DNA of 30,399 nucleotides, taken from assembly GCA_910584665.1 (NCBI GenBank), contig CAJUBL010000039.1:1-30399 (forward strand). Direction: 5' to 3'. Of this stretch, positions 16,135-23,868 are shown in pieces (positions within the stretch are counted from its first letter, which is position 1; every line of letters starts with the position of its first letter). The translations under genes were made by a program, and so were the position numbers. This stretch comes from an uncultured Muribaculaceae bacterium (GTDB lineage: Bacteria; Bacteroidota; Bacteroidia; Bacteroidales; Muribaculaceae). The notes under the pieces were generated by a model. The model was not told the DNA's origin and ran no database searches. It worked only from the letters and a program-made list of their open reading frames with translations.

Positions 16135-16683
16135 TTGAACATCGCCGCAATAATACTTAAAATAGCCGGGTGGCGTGTCAATGTCACGGCACCCGACTTT
16201 GACAAATGCTTAATATGTGTAGCCCCGCACACGTCCAATTGGGATTTCGTGTTGGGAAAACTTGCGTATTGGGCTGTCCATCGCAAGGCCGGATTCCTGA
16301 TGAAGTCGTCTTGGTTTTTCTTTCCGCTGGGATTTGTTTTAAAGGCTATAGGGGGGGTGCCTGTTTACCGCAATGAGAAGCGTGGGGCGCTGGTGGACCA
16401 GCTTGTAGATAAGTATGATAACTCTGACCGGCTTGCGCTTGCGATCACTCCTGAGGGGACGCGTCGCCGTACCGCACGCTGGCATACCGGAATCCTGAAT
16501 ATAGCCTACAGGGCTAATGTACCGATACTACTCGGAGTGCTCGACTATGGCAACAGGTACATAGACGTGAGCGAGGTGTTCTATCCTACGGGTGACAGTC
16601 TTGCAGATATGAAAAAAATCAAACAGTTCTATTCACCTTATCATGGAAAATATCCCGACAAGTTTACAACCGAGGACGAGTGA
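16135..16683 (+). CDS. 1-acyl-glycerol-3-phosphate acyltransferase-like protein
   Basis: Member of the PlsC-type acyltransferase family, 182 residues. The catalytic HX4D motif is HTSNWD (His32, Asp37), followed by the hydrophobic segment FFFPLGFVLKAIGGVPVYR and the acceptor-binding TPEGTR near residue 104. It is shorter than PlsC and has no clear N-terminal anchor, like the small Bacteroidetes members whose acyl acceptor is not established. No ATG is available: an in-frame TAA at 16120 leaves TTG at 16135 (or upstream CTG/ATT) as the start, and TTG gives a family-like N-terminus. Its 3' end overlaps the nitrilase gene by 41 bases. Confidence 0.85.
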   Translation: MNIAAIILKIAGWRVNVTAPDFDKCLICVAPHTSNWDFVLGKLAYWAVHRKAGFLMKSSWFFFPLGFVLKAIGGVPVYRNEKRGALVDQLVDKYDNSDRLALAITPEGTRRRTARWHTGILNIAYRANVPILLGVLDYGNRYIDVSEVFYPTGDSLADMKKIKQFYSPYHGKYPDKFTTEDE

Positions 16684-17473
16684 CAACAAACTGACGATAG
16701 GGGTTCTGGCTCTGGATATTGTCTGGGCCGACAAGGAGACCAATATGAACAGGGTCAGAGAGTATATCGGACGGTATGGCTGTGAGATAGATCTGCTTGT
16801 ATTGCCGGAACTCTTTACTACGGCGTTCGCTCAGGATATAGATGTGTTGCCGAATATTGCTGAGAATGACAATGGTCCCACGATAAATGAACTAAGGAGG
16901 CTGTCGAAGGAATATGATATGGCTATAGGGGGAAGTTATCTTGCAATGACAGGAAAACAATTCTATAACAGAGGTTTCATATTGCTGCCTGACGGAGGTG
17001 ACGCTTTCTATAATAAGAGACATCTATTCGGTCTAAGTGCCGAAAGCCGTCTGTTTACAGCGGGTACCGAACTTCCTGCTGTGGTCAGTTTCAAGGGATG
17101 GCGGCTTGCTCTGATAGTCTGCTATGATCTGCGATTTCCGGTTTGGTGCCGACGTAGTGACGGTAACTGTCAGTATGATCTGCTGATGGTTGCCGCTAAC
17201 TGGCCGTTGTCACGCAGTTATGCCTGGGAGCATCTGCTGATAGCGCGTGCCATAGAAAATCAGGCTGTAGTGGTTGGTGCAGACCGCTCCGGGCGAGATG
17301 ACTTCGGAGAGTATGACGGTATGACCCGTGTCTATGACTGTACAGGTCACGAAGTTGATATGGTGGCCTGTGATAATATGTTGACTATATCAAAGGTGTC
17401 GTATGACCATCTCGCTGATATGAGACGCAGGTGGCCAATGGCCAATGATGCTGACAGATTCTGTATCCTATAG
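16643..17473 (+). CDS. nitrilase-superfamily omega-amidase
   Basis: Carbon-nitrogen hydrolase of 276 residues. The catalytic triad is visible: Glu56 in LPELF, Lys125 in YNKRHLF and Cys160 in VCYDLRFP. The sequence around these (FYNRG, KRHLFGLSAES, NWPLSRSYAW) fits the omega-amidase (YafV/Nit2) group, which hydrolyses alpha-ketoglutaramate or alpha-ketosuccinamate left by transaminases. The ATG at 16643 is the only usable start before the first beta strand, so the 41-base overlap with the acyltransferase gene is real. The gene ends convergently with coaE, overlapping by six bases. Confidence 0.9.
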   Translation: MENIPTSLQPRTSDNKLTIGVLALDIVWADKETNMNRVREYIGRYGCEIDLLVLPELFTTAFAQDIDVLPNIAENDNGPTINELRRLSKEYDMAIGGSYLAMTGKQFYNRGFILLPDGGDAFYNKRHLFGLSAESRLFTAGTELPAVVSFKGWRLALIVCYDLRFPVWCRRSDGNCQYDLLMVAANWPLSRSYAWEHLLIARAIENQAVVVGADRSGRDDFGEYDGMTRVYDCTGHEVDMVACDNMLTISKVSYDHLADMRRRWPMANDADRFCIL

Positions 17474-18061
17474 TTTCTCAAGCAATTCCATGATGCGAGG
17501 AAGAACCGGTGAGATCCCGTCGTTGACGATGTGATGTATGTTTTGGTGGCGGCGTGATAGAATGAAGGATTCCTGAGATTCGATACGTGCCGTTACCGCC
17601 TTGCGGTTGCACGAATTGCGGTTGATGACTCGTTCAATACGGATGTTTACCGGGGCGGAGACTTCCCAGACTTCATCAACAATGAGGTCGAGATTGCTCT
17701 GATACAGAATGGCTGATTCAATGAAGAACAGTCCGTGCGGGTGTTGTGTGTGTGTGACTCTGTGAGTGATGTCTTCGATAACGGCAGAGTGTGTTATGGC
17801 GTTGAGTTTTTCCAATTTTGTATTATCGTTGAACACAACATCTGCGATCAGTTTCCGGTCAATGATCCCATGGCTGACCGCCATGGGATGTATTTCTTCC
17901 ATTAGTCTGAGCTGAATGGATCTGTCGTTATCCATGATGTGTCTGGCCTCAGTGTCGCAGTCGTAGACTTCGTATCCGTTGACGCGCAGGATACGGCTTA
18001 CGATGCTTTTACCGGTGCCGATCCCCCCTGAGATAGCTATAAGTCGTGACATGGCTGTCAT
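17468..18061 (-). CDS. coaE: dephospho-CoA kinase
   Basis: Final step of coenzyme A synthesis, phosphorylating the ribose 3'-OH of dephospho-CoA. The 197 residues have the P-loop SGGIGTGKS (11-19), the family motif YDCDTEAR soon after it, and a LID-like arginine-rich region near residues 140-155. The ATG at 18061 overlaps the YbbR-gene stop as ATGA, suggesting coupling; a second ATG three codons later (MSRLIAISGG) would also fit. It is the last gene of the minus-strand run from nusB. Confidence 0.95.
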   Translation of the reverse strand: MTAMSRLIAISGGIGTGKSIVSRILRVNGYEVYDCDTEARHIMDNDRSIQLRLMEEIHPMAVSHGIIDRKLIADVVFNDNTKLEKLNAITHSAVIEDITHRVTHTQHPHGLFFIESAILYQSNLDLIVDEVWEVSAPVNIRIERVINRNSCNRKAVTARIESQESFILSRRHQNIHHIVNDGISPVLPRIMELLEKL

Positions 18062-19026
18062 TCAGTTTCAAGTATATATTCTACTGATGTCGGGGAGATT
18101 GTTCCGTTAATGTAATTGTCCGGGATAAGTGAGAGTTCGAGTCGTATGGTATTGCCGGTCCGTTTATCATAGTCGGCATAGGCTTTGACTGGATATCCGG
18201 CGGTGTTGAACAGGCTCATTGGAACAAGGCAGCTGAATGAGACCTGTGTCGGAAATGTTATCATCATAGTATTGTCCGGGGTGTTCAGCGGTTCGACAGG
18301 GATAGTGAATGTGCGACTTACGAGAGGTTCGACCGGAACGATGATGTCAATGGTATCGGGTACAGCCCGACAGTCGGCCGGAACATTGATGGAGGCTCTG
18401 GTGTGTGTGGTGTCGCTGATACCGTCAAGGTTGACTATGTCGGTGAAGACGGCTTTGATACGGTTGGAGAGAGGAGTGGCCGAGAATATCAGAACGCTGT
18501 CGGCCGATGTCTGTATGGGGCCGTTGATTGTGTACTGAGGCTTTGCTACTATGTTTGATTTTATGATAACCGGAACCTTGACAGGAGGCAGTGTGGTGTA
18601 GCTTACAGACAGAGAGTCTGGTGACTGGGTTATGACAGTAGCTGTTCCGCCGAATTGCTGGCGTATTATATTGTTGAGTTGTGTTTCGCTGAGAGTGAGG
18701 CGGCAGTTGTCGGAGTTGTTGAAGTCGTTGAAGCCTATGTGCAGATTCTTTCTTTTAAGAAACTGTCTGGAGAGATGGTTGGCTCCTTTGTCGCGAACCG
18801 ATATGCTCACAACCGGAGTCTCGCCATGGGCAGACAATAGTGTTATGTCGGCTGGAAGACCGTCAATGATAACCGGGAGTTCGTAGTCACGCTGAATTTC
18901 ATCGTTGAGTGACATCAGAAACCAGAATAGGGTAGAGATGGCGAGAAAAACAAGGAATGTGAGCGAGTTGCGCCCGTTGCGGGAGTTAAGCTGTCGCTTG
19001 ATTTTTTGTTGTATGTCGCGTATCAC
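18058..19026 (-). CDS. YbbR-like domain protein, membrane-anchored
   Basis: A 322-residue protein with a short basic cytoplasmic N-terminus, one transmembrane helix (about 23-39, LTFLVFLAISTLFWFLM) and an extracytoplasmic part made of repeated beta-rich YbbR units (about 45-130, 130-220, 225-315). In Firmicutes, YbbR/CdaR proteins control a diadenylate cyclase; in Bacteroidetes the role is not established, and no diadenylate cyclase gene is adjacent here. The order nusB, yajC, ybbR, coaE is familiar in Bacteroidales. Its stop overlaps the coaE start by four bases. Confidence 0.85.
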   Translation of the reverse strand: MIRDIQQKIKRQLNSRNGRNSLTFLVFLAISTLFWFLMSLNDEIQRDYELPVIIDGLPADITLLSAHGETPVVSISVRDKGANHLSRQFLKRKNLHIGFNDFNNSDNCRLTLSETQLNNIIRQQFGGTATVITQSPDSLSVSYTTLPPVKVPVIIKSNIVAKPQYTINGPIQTSADSVLIFSATPLSNRIKAVFTDIVNLDGISDTTHTRASINVPADCRAVPDTIDIIVPVEPLVSRTFTIPVEPLNTPDNTMMITFPTQVSFSCLVPMSLFNTAGYPVKAYADYDKRTGNTIRLELSLIPDNYINGTISPTSVEYILETE

Positions 19027-19079
19027 AGTCTTAGAGAGTGTTGAGTTTTGACTTATGTTAAGATTCAGATGATAATTTC

Positions 19080-19116
19080 GAGTATGTTTTCATAATGGTA
19101 AAAACACAGCATACTC
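19080..19116. repeat. inverted repeat upstream of the YbbR gene
   Basis: GAGTATG (19080-19086) and CATACTC (19110-19116) are separated by 23 bases in the 177-base spacer between yajC and the YbbR gene. Too widely spaced for a classic terminator; it may be chance or leader structure. No TAnnTTTG promoter was seen in this spacer. Confidence 0.3.
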
Positions 19117-19146
19117 TGGATATAATGTAAGTGGCTTAAACTGAGA

Positions 19147-19177
19147 GCGGCCCCGCCGCGCTAAGGCAGGGGGCCGC
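19147..19177 (-). terminator. GC-rich hairpin after yajC
   Basis: GCGGCCCC (19147-19154) pairs with GGGGCCGC (19170-19177), extended by an inner GCC/GGC pair with a two-base bulge and a seven-base loop. It lies 27 bases beyond the yajC stop and is much more GC-rich than its surroundings. No T-run follows on the minus strand, so partial termination or attenuation before the YbbR-coaE genes is possible. Confidence 0.5.
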
Positions 19178-19203
19178 AATTTATTGTAACCAATGCGGGA
19201 AAA

Positions 19204-19575
19204 TTACTGAACATTCTCTTTGGGAGAAACTTCCTGACCGGGTGTACCGGTGGGATAAACCGAACCTTTGTCAATCCGGATGTTGACATCGTTGGCAATG
19301 TTGATGGTGAAGGTATCGTCTTTGACGGCTGTCACCTTGCCGTGAATGCCACCGGCAGTAATGATACGGTCTCCGGCCTTTATGCTTTCGCGGAATTTCC
19401 TGATTTCCTTCTGCTTTTTCTGCTGAGGGCGTATCATCAGGAAATAGAATATCGCGATAAGCGCGACGATCATAAAAAGGCTATTCCAAGGATTGCTTTG
19501 TGTATTGCCACCATCGGTATTTTCAGCAACCTCCTCACCGGCCTGAATAAGTAGTGTGATTAAAGAGTCTAACAT
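19204..19575 (-). CDS. yajC: preprotein translocase subunit YajC
   Basis: Accessory subunit of the SecDF-YajC complex that assists SecYEG export. The 123 residues have a periplasmic N-terminus (about 1-30), a single transmembrane helix (33-48, LFMIVALIAIFYFLMI) ending in the signature RPQQKKQKE, and a small cytoplasmic beta domain with GDRIITAGGIHGKV. Length and layout are normal. It has its own promoter (19609-19638) just after nusB. Confidence 0.95.
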   Translation of the reverse strand: MLDSLITLLIQAGEEVAENTDGGNTQSNPWNSLFMIVALIAIFYFLMIRPQQKKQKEIRKFRESIKAGDRIITAGGIHGKVTAVKDDTFTINIANDVNIRIDKGSVYPTGTPGQEVSPKENVQ

Positions 19576-19608
19576 TTTGAATTATTTCGTTATTGATTAA
19601 ATTTTTTA

Positions 19609-19638
19609 CAAATATACTGATTTTAATCAGTATGACAA
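19609..19638 (-). promoter_or_regulatory. yajC promoter
   Basis: Read on the minus strand: TTG at 19638-19636, a 19-base spacer, then TATATTTG at 19616-19609. The expected leader is about 27 bases. Confidence 0.6.
19614..19633. repeat. palindrome in the yajC promoter / nusB 3' flank
   Basis: ATACTGATT (19614-19622) and AATCAGTAT (19625-19633) form a perfect nine-base inverted repeat with two bases between. It covers the promoter spacer and part of the -7 box. It could be an operator, or part of the nusB terminator. Confidence 0.7.
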
Positions 19639-19648
19639 TTACCAGTTG

Positions 19649-21064
19649 TCAATTTTTATTCAATTTACCTTCGTTTCTGAGATAATTGATTATGGAGAAG
19701 AGCATTCCGTTGACAAACTGACCGCTGCGCGGGGTGCTGTAGCTGTTGGCAATCTCTATGTACTCGTTGAGTGTGACCGGTACAGGAATTGCAGGAAAGT
19801 TCAGCAGTTCGGATATGGCTACCATCATTATTATTATATCCATGAATGCCAGGCGGTCTGCGTCCCATTGGCTCTGATCTATAAAGCGGTCTATGTAGCT
19901 ACGGTATATCTCCCGGTTGTTTACTGTATCGACAAAGAGCTGTGTGCCGAAGCGGGCATCATCCTCGTCCTTGTACTGCGGAAGCAGAGGCAGAGATCCG
20001 TCGCACGAAGCGGCTTGTTTTATGGTCTTGATAGCGAATGTTCCCATGATCTCAAGATCGTCGTTCCAATAAATCGATGAGCTTTCAAGTATTTCGGCCA
20101 GGGCGTCGGACGGCAGAACGATGCTTTTCATGGCTGATCGCCAGAATTCGCAGTCTCGGGTGTGGTCTGTAGTTTCGGCCGCCATGTAGTCGGCGTATAG
20201 CTGTGACTGAAGAAGATCATCAAGTATTTTTTTGATCAGCAGATAGTGTGTATCAAGACTGACCGGGTTGTCTTTGAGATATGCAGCCATGTCTTCGCTT
20301 GAGGCGATAGCTTTGACCAGAGAGTTGTCGATGAAACGGGTGTTGGGATTGAGATCTTCGCTTGTAGGACAGTATTTATCCTTGGCGTTCTCGATACGCT
20401 GCGATTGTATACGGGTAATCTCTACCGGCAGGAGCAACAGGATGTGATAGAGTTCGTAGGCTTTGTCAAGTGAGTTCTCAAGGGCTTCCTGAGCTTTGCC
20501 GAATGAGTAACGGTTGTCACTATATGCGTTAAGTGTGTCGCGCAACATGCGAATACCCAGTGAGAGTCCGGCCTGAGTGAAATTCTCGCTTTGACGTGCA
20601 GCTGTTTCAATTTCTGGGCTTTTTGCTATGATTGTGTCAATGACAGAGGTCCACATGGTGACTTCGTCGGCGAGTCCTTTATTACGTTTTTTCGAAAAAT
20701 CACTGAAGACGTTTGAATTGATTATCGCGTTATAGAGAGGACGTACGGCATTGTCATAGGAATCGATGGAAGTGTTGCCACGAGAGATTATTTCGCGGAT
20801 GTCGCTGTCCTGAGATAAGGCTTTGGATACTTTAAGTGAGAGTCTGTTGTCCTTGACGGCGGCGAGAGGCGACTCGTTGTGCGACACCTTATAACCCGAA
20901 AGCTCAAGCAGGAGCAGGATAAGATTGATGTAGGTCTCATAGCCGAAACGATTGTCACGTGTCTGACGTTCGGGGCTGGGAAACAGTTTGAAGTCACTGC
21001 GGGTCAACAGGTATGAGTACAGAAGCTGTACCACTTTCATTCTTATCAAAATACGATTTATCAT
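19649..21064 (-). CDS. nusB: transcription antitermination factor NusB, enlarged form
   Basis: NusB joins NusE (S10) on boxA RNA to support antitermination of rRNA operons. This copy has 471 residues, against about 310 for typical Bacteroides NusB and 140 for E. coli. The start MINRILIRMKVVQLLYSYL and the C-terminal NusB core (about 385-471, with DRLAFMDIIIMMVAISELL, TLNEYIEIA and YSTPRSGQFVNG) are standard. The extra length lies at about 30-190, and residues 40-144 resemble 200-316. The ATG at 21064 gives the family N-terminus; an earlier in-frame start would run into the -7 box. A consensus promoter lies 60 bases upstream. Confidence 0.92.
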   Translation of the reverse strand: MINRILIRMKVVQLLYSYLLTRSDFKLFPSPERQTRDNRFGYETYINLILLLLELSGYKVSHNESPLAAVKDNRLSLKVSKALSQDSDIREIISRGNTSIDSYDNAVRPLYNAIINSNVFSDFSKKRNKGLADEVTMWTSVIDTIIAKSPEIETAARQSENFTQAGLSLGIRMLRDTLNAYSDNRYSFGKAQEALENSLDKAYELYHILLLLPVEITRIQSQRIENAKDKYCPTSEDLNPNTRFIDNSLVKAIASSEDMAAYLKDNPVSLDTHYLLIKKILDDLLQSQLYADYMAAETTDHTRDCEFWRSAMKSIVLPSDALAEILESSSIYWNDDLEIMGTFAIKTIKQAASCDGSLPLLPQYKDEDDARFGTQLFVDTVNNREIYRSYIDRFIDQSQWDADRLAFMDIIIMMVAISELLNFPAIPVPVTLNEYIEIANSYSTPRSGQFVNGMLFSIINYLRNEGKLNKN

Positions 21065-21127
21065 CTCTATGAATCTTTTGTTTATAGCTTTGATTGCCTG
21101 CGCGTACGGGTGCCGCCAAAAGCACTG

Positions 21128-21159
21128 CAAAGTTACGATTTTCTGCGGGAACTTGCAAT
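21128..21159 (-). promoter_or_regulatory. nusB promoter
   Basis: Read on the minus strand: ATTG at 21159-21156, a 20-base spacer, then TAACTTTG at 21135-21128. It lies across the 3' end of the murU-like gene, so nusB can be transcribed apart from the upstream cluster. Confidence 0.6.
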
Positions 21160-21885
21160 TGTTCGGGCTAATTTGAGTGAATCGGGACGGCCGATATCAA
21201 CCCATATATAATCAAAATCGGGCGTAAAAGCGTTTATGGACAGTCTGTTGCTTAAAGTTACGTATTGTGGAATTATCGGAAACGGACTGTGATGTGCAAT
21301 TTCCTGAATACTATTGATTACCGCCGGAGTGATGACGTGTATGCCGTTGAAAGATAGTAGCTGATCGTTGACTTTATCTATGGCGAGGTTTTCGGGCAGG
21401 TGTAAGTCAAGAGTGTTGTTTACCCAGCCCTTGAGTCTTGAGTCTTGGTCGAAAACAAGTTGTCTGGATGACTTACGTGCGGATGTGAGCAGAGTGGCGT
21501 CGCCCCCCATGTGATGATGGTATTCCAGAATGAGTCGGAGATCTATATCGGTGTAGATGTCAGCATTATGGATTATTATGGTGTCGTGGGCGAGAAGCTC
21601 AGATGCGGCCCGGATGATGGCTCCACCGGTGTCAAGCAACTGTTCGGACTCGTCGCTGATGTATATGTTGATGCCGAAGTTGTTTCTGGAGGTAAGAAAA
21701 CTGATTATCTGTCGATGGAAGTGGTGTACATTGACTATTATTTCGGTGATGCCGATCCGGATCATGTTTTCAATGACATGTTGCAGCATGGGTTTACCAC
21801 CTACGGGTACGAGAGCCTTGGGGTGGTGGTCGGTCCATGGTTTCAGACGGGAACCTATTCCGGCGGCAAAGATAAATCCGATCAT
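21133..21885 (-). CDS. MurU-like sugar-1-phosphate nucleotidyltransferase
   Basis: A 250-residue nucleotidyltransferase starting FIFAAGIGSRLKPWT with PKALVPVGGKPML, the nucleotide-binding signature of the GlmU/RmlA superfamily. The metal-binding aspartate is in HNADIYTD. Size, the absence of a C-terminal beta-helix, and the adjacent AmgK-like kinase point to MurU, which makes UDP-MurNAc from MurNAc-1-phosphate in cell-wall recycling. Other sugar substrates are possible. The ATG at 21885 is preferred over an upstream open extension because it starts at the Rossmann strand and overlaps the kinase gene stop as ATGA. Confidence 0.85.
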   Translation of the reverse strand: MIGFIFAAGIGSRLKPWTDHHPKALVPVGGKPMLQHVIENMIRIGITEIIVNVHHFHRQIISFLTSRNNFGINIYISDESEQLLDTGGAIIRAASELLAHDTIIIHNADIYTDIDLRLILEYHHHMGGDATLLTSARKSSRQLVFDQDSRLKGWVNNTLDLHLPENLAIDKVNDQLLSFNGIHVITPAVINSIQEIAHHSPFPIIPQYVTLSNRLSINAFTPDFDYIWVDIGRPDSLKLARTIASSRRKS

Positions 21886-23345
21886 GGGTTGAATTCTTTG
21901 ATTATGTCTTGTTCGCGGTGAATCAGCCGGACGTGAATGCCGTATCGATGGGATATGTGGGCAGCCATGTGTGTGGCGGCATATACCGAGCGGTGCTGTC
22001 CGCCGGTGCACCCGAAAGCTATTGACAGACTGGTAAATCCGCGGGATATGTAACATCTGACCGATGTGTCGACCAGTGCTATGCAGTGATTGAGAAAGTG
22101 TGTTATTTCTCCGTCATGCTCGAGGAATTCGATGACAGGTATGTCATCTCCGGTTAGTTGTCTGTAACGGTCATATCGTCCCGGATTGTGGATGGCACGG
22201 CAGTCGAATACGAAACCTCCACCGTTCCCGGAATCGTCGGACGGTATGCCTTTTTTATAAGAGAAACTATAGACGGTGACTGTCAATGCGGGTTTGGATG
22301 ACGCCGATATGGATGTGATGTGTTTGGCGGAGTGGGAGAGTGTGCCTATGACGTGAGAGAGATATGGCAATTCGTTACCACAATTCTCCAGTCGTTCAAG
22401 CAGACATTTCAGTGCCTGAGGTATGAATGTGATGAAGTGTTGTTTCCGCTGGACGAGGCCCCGGAAACCGTAGGCCCCGAGCACCTGCAGCATTCTGAAT
22501 ATAATTATGTGATCAAGTTGGCTGTCGAGGTTGTCTGACGGAAACCGGATGTGACTTGAAAGACATTTTATATAGTAACGGAGAAGCTGGTTCCGGACAT
22601 TGTCTGGAAAGTTTGTGCGGGCTTGCCATAGAAATGATACTATGTCATACAGAGCCGGACCGAGCCGTCCGCCCTGAAAGTCGATTATCCAGGCATCATC
22701 GCTGTGTATAATGATATTGCGGGACTGGAAGTCTCGGTGGATGAAGAGCCGGGGTGTGGATTCCTCAACAAAGCGGGTGAGGTGTCTGAATTCATGTTCG
22801 AGGCGTGGTTCGTCTATGTCGGATATCTGGTTCTTCAGAAAACAGTATTTGAAGTAATTGAGATCCCACATTATCGATTCACCGGACATGGCTGGCACTG
22901 GGTGGCAGAATGATGTGTCAATGTGCCTGACACCGGCGAGCTGGAGCCGGACAAGCTGGTCGATGGCTCTGCGGCATAGTTCAATTACATCAGGAGTAAA
23001 GCCGTTTCCGGAGATGAGATCGTATAGTGTGATGTTACCGAGGTCTTCCTGCAGATAAACTGACCTGTCGTCACTTACAGCTACAAGTCGTGGTACATTA
23101 ACATTATTGTCGGCAAGAACTTTTCCAATATGGAAAAATGCTTCGTTCTCGATGATTTCATTTCCGATGGTACCGACAAGCGGGATGGATCCGGATATGT
23201 GGTAGTAGTGACGCTGGGATGCGGAACCGGTGATTCCGACAATATCTGTAGCAGAGGATCCGGTAGTTTCCAGATATAACGCAAGGAGAGCATCAAGACA
23301 TTTTTGAGGCGGGGTGTCTGTTATCGTCTTTGAACAGCTGGTCAT
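21882..23345 (-). CDS. AmgK-like sugar kinase fused to a RapZ C-terminal domain
   Basis: A 487-residue two-domain protein. Residues about 15-330 are an aminoglycoside phosphotransferase-type kinase: catalytic loop HRDFQSRN (203-210, with Asp205) and metal motif IDFQGG (221-226). AmgK proteins of this fold phosphorylate MurNAc/GlcNAc at C1. Residues about 356-480 match the RapZ C-terminal domain (FVFDCRAIHNPG, QLTGDD, GCTGGQHRS at 445-453). The RapZ N-terminal P-loop domain is absent. The ATG at 23345 lies inside the DUF4924 gene (53-base overlap). The stop overlaps the MurU-like gene by four bases, so both enzymes should be made together. Confidence 0.85.
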   Translation of the reverse strand: MTSCSKTITDTPPQKCLDALLALYLETTGSSATDIVGITGSASQRHYYHISGSIPLVGTIGNEIIENEAFFHIGKVLADNNVNVPRLVAVSDDRSVYLQEDLGNITLYDLISGNGFTPDVIELCRRAIDQLVRLQLAGVRHIDTSFCHPVPAMSGESIMWDLNYFKYCFLKNQISDIDEPRLEHEFRHLTRFVEESTPRLFIHRDFQSRNIIIHSDDAWIIDFQGGRLGPALYDIVSFLWQARTNFPDNVRNQLLRYYIKCLSSHIRFPSDNLDSQLDHIIIFRMLQVLGAYGFRGLVQRKQHFITFIPQALKCLLERLENCGNELPYLSHVIGTLSHSAKHITSISASSKPALTVTVYSFSYKKGIPSDDSGNGGGFVFDCRAIHNPGRYDRYRQLTGDDIPVIEFLEHDGEITHFLNHCIALVDTSVRCYISRGFTSLSIAFGCTGGQHRSVYAATHMAAHISHRYGIHVRLIHREQDIIKEFNP

Positions 23346-23868
23346 TATCGTCGAGTTTAAAATAGTGTGCGAGGGTGGCAATAAAGCGTGATATCTCGCG
23401 GATGGCATCCTGGGTCATCGGAGATATCTCTTTGTTCTGAAGCCTTAACAGAAGCATACCGTAGAGGGCTGTGAAGCAGGTCTCGAGTTCGCCCTGACGG
23501 TCTTCACCGGCTTTTGACCGCAGTTCTACAATATAGGGGAGTGTCTTGTAAAACAGTGCTGTGTATTCCGGAAATTCCGGATCTTTAAGAAGAGTCTGGT
23601 GAAGAGCTGCAAGCTGGGTTATGACATTGCGGGTTATCTGAAGGTGTCCTTTTTTTTCTACGCCCTCACGTCTCATCATGTCAATGAGTGATTCGTACCA
23701 TTCGACCATCTGCCTGCGCTGGTCGTCAGAGAGTTGATACTGGCTGATGATATTTGCTTCTATCTTATCGATATCAAGATTGTTGGCTCTGATTATATCC
23801 TCGATCTGCCACATGTAGAGTAGATACTCGGCAATGTTTTCCTTACGTTTCTGTGATGCTATAATCAT
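23293..23868 (-). CDS. DUF4924 family protein
   Basis: A 191-residue, mostly helical cytosolic protein that I match to DUF4924, a Bacteroidales family without known function. Features are the opening KRKENIAEYLLYMWQIEDIIR, a central helical region rich in Leu and Gln, and an acidic-basic tail. No catalytic motif or membrane segment is seen. Its start overlaps the channel gene stop by four bases, and its last 53 bases overlap the kinase/RapZ-C gene, so its expression is tied to both. Confidence 0.8.
   Translation of the reverse strand: MIIASQKRKENIAEYLLYMWQIEDIIRANNLDIDKIEANIISQYQLSDDQRRQMVEWYESLIDMMRREGVEKKGHLQITRNVITQLAALHQTLLKDPEFPEYTALFYKTLPYIVELRSKAGEDRQGELETCFTALYGMLLLRLQNKEISPMTQDAIREISRFIATLAHYFKLDDNDQLFKDDNRHPASKMS

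Noticed and set aside
17742..17756. short TG-rich run as a phase-variable repeat
   Set aside because: It is only a few units long, imperfect, and encodes ordinary Thr/His residues inside coaE.
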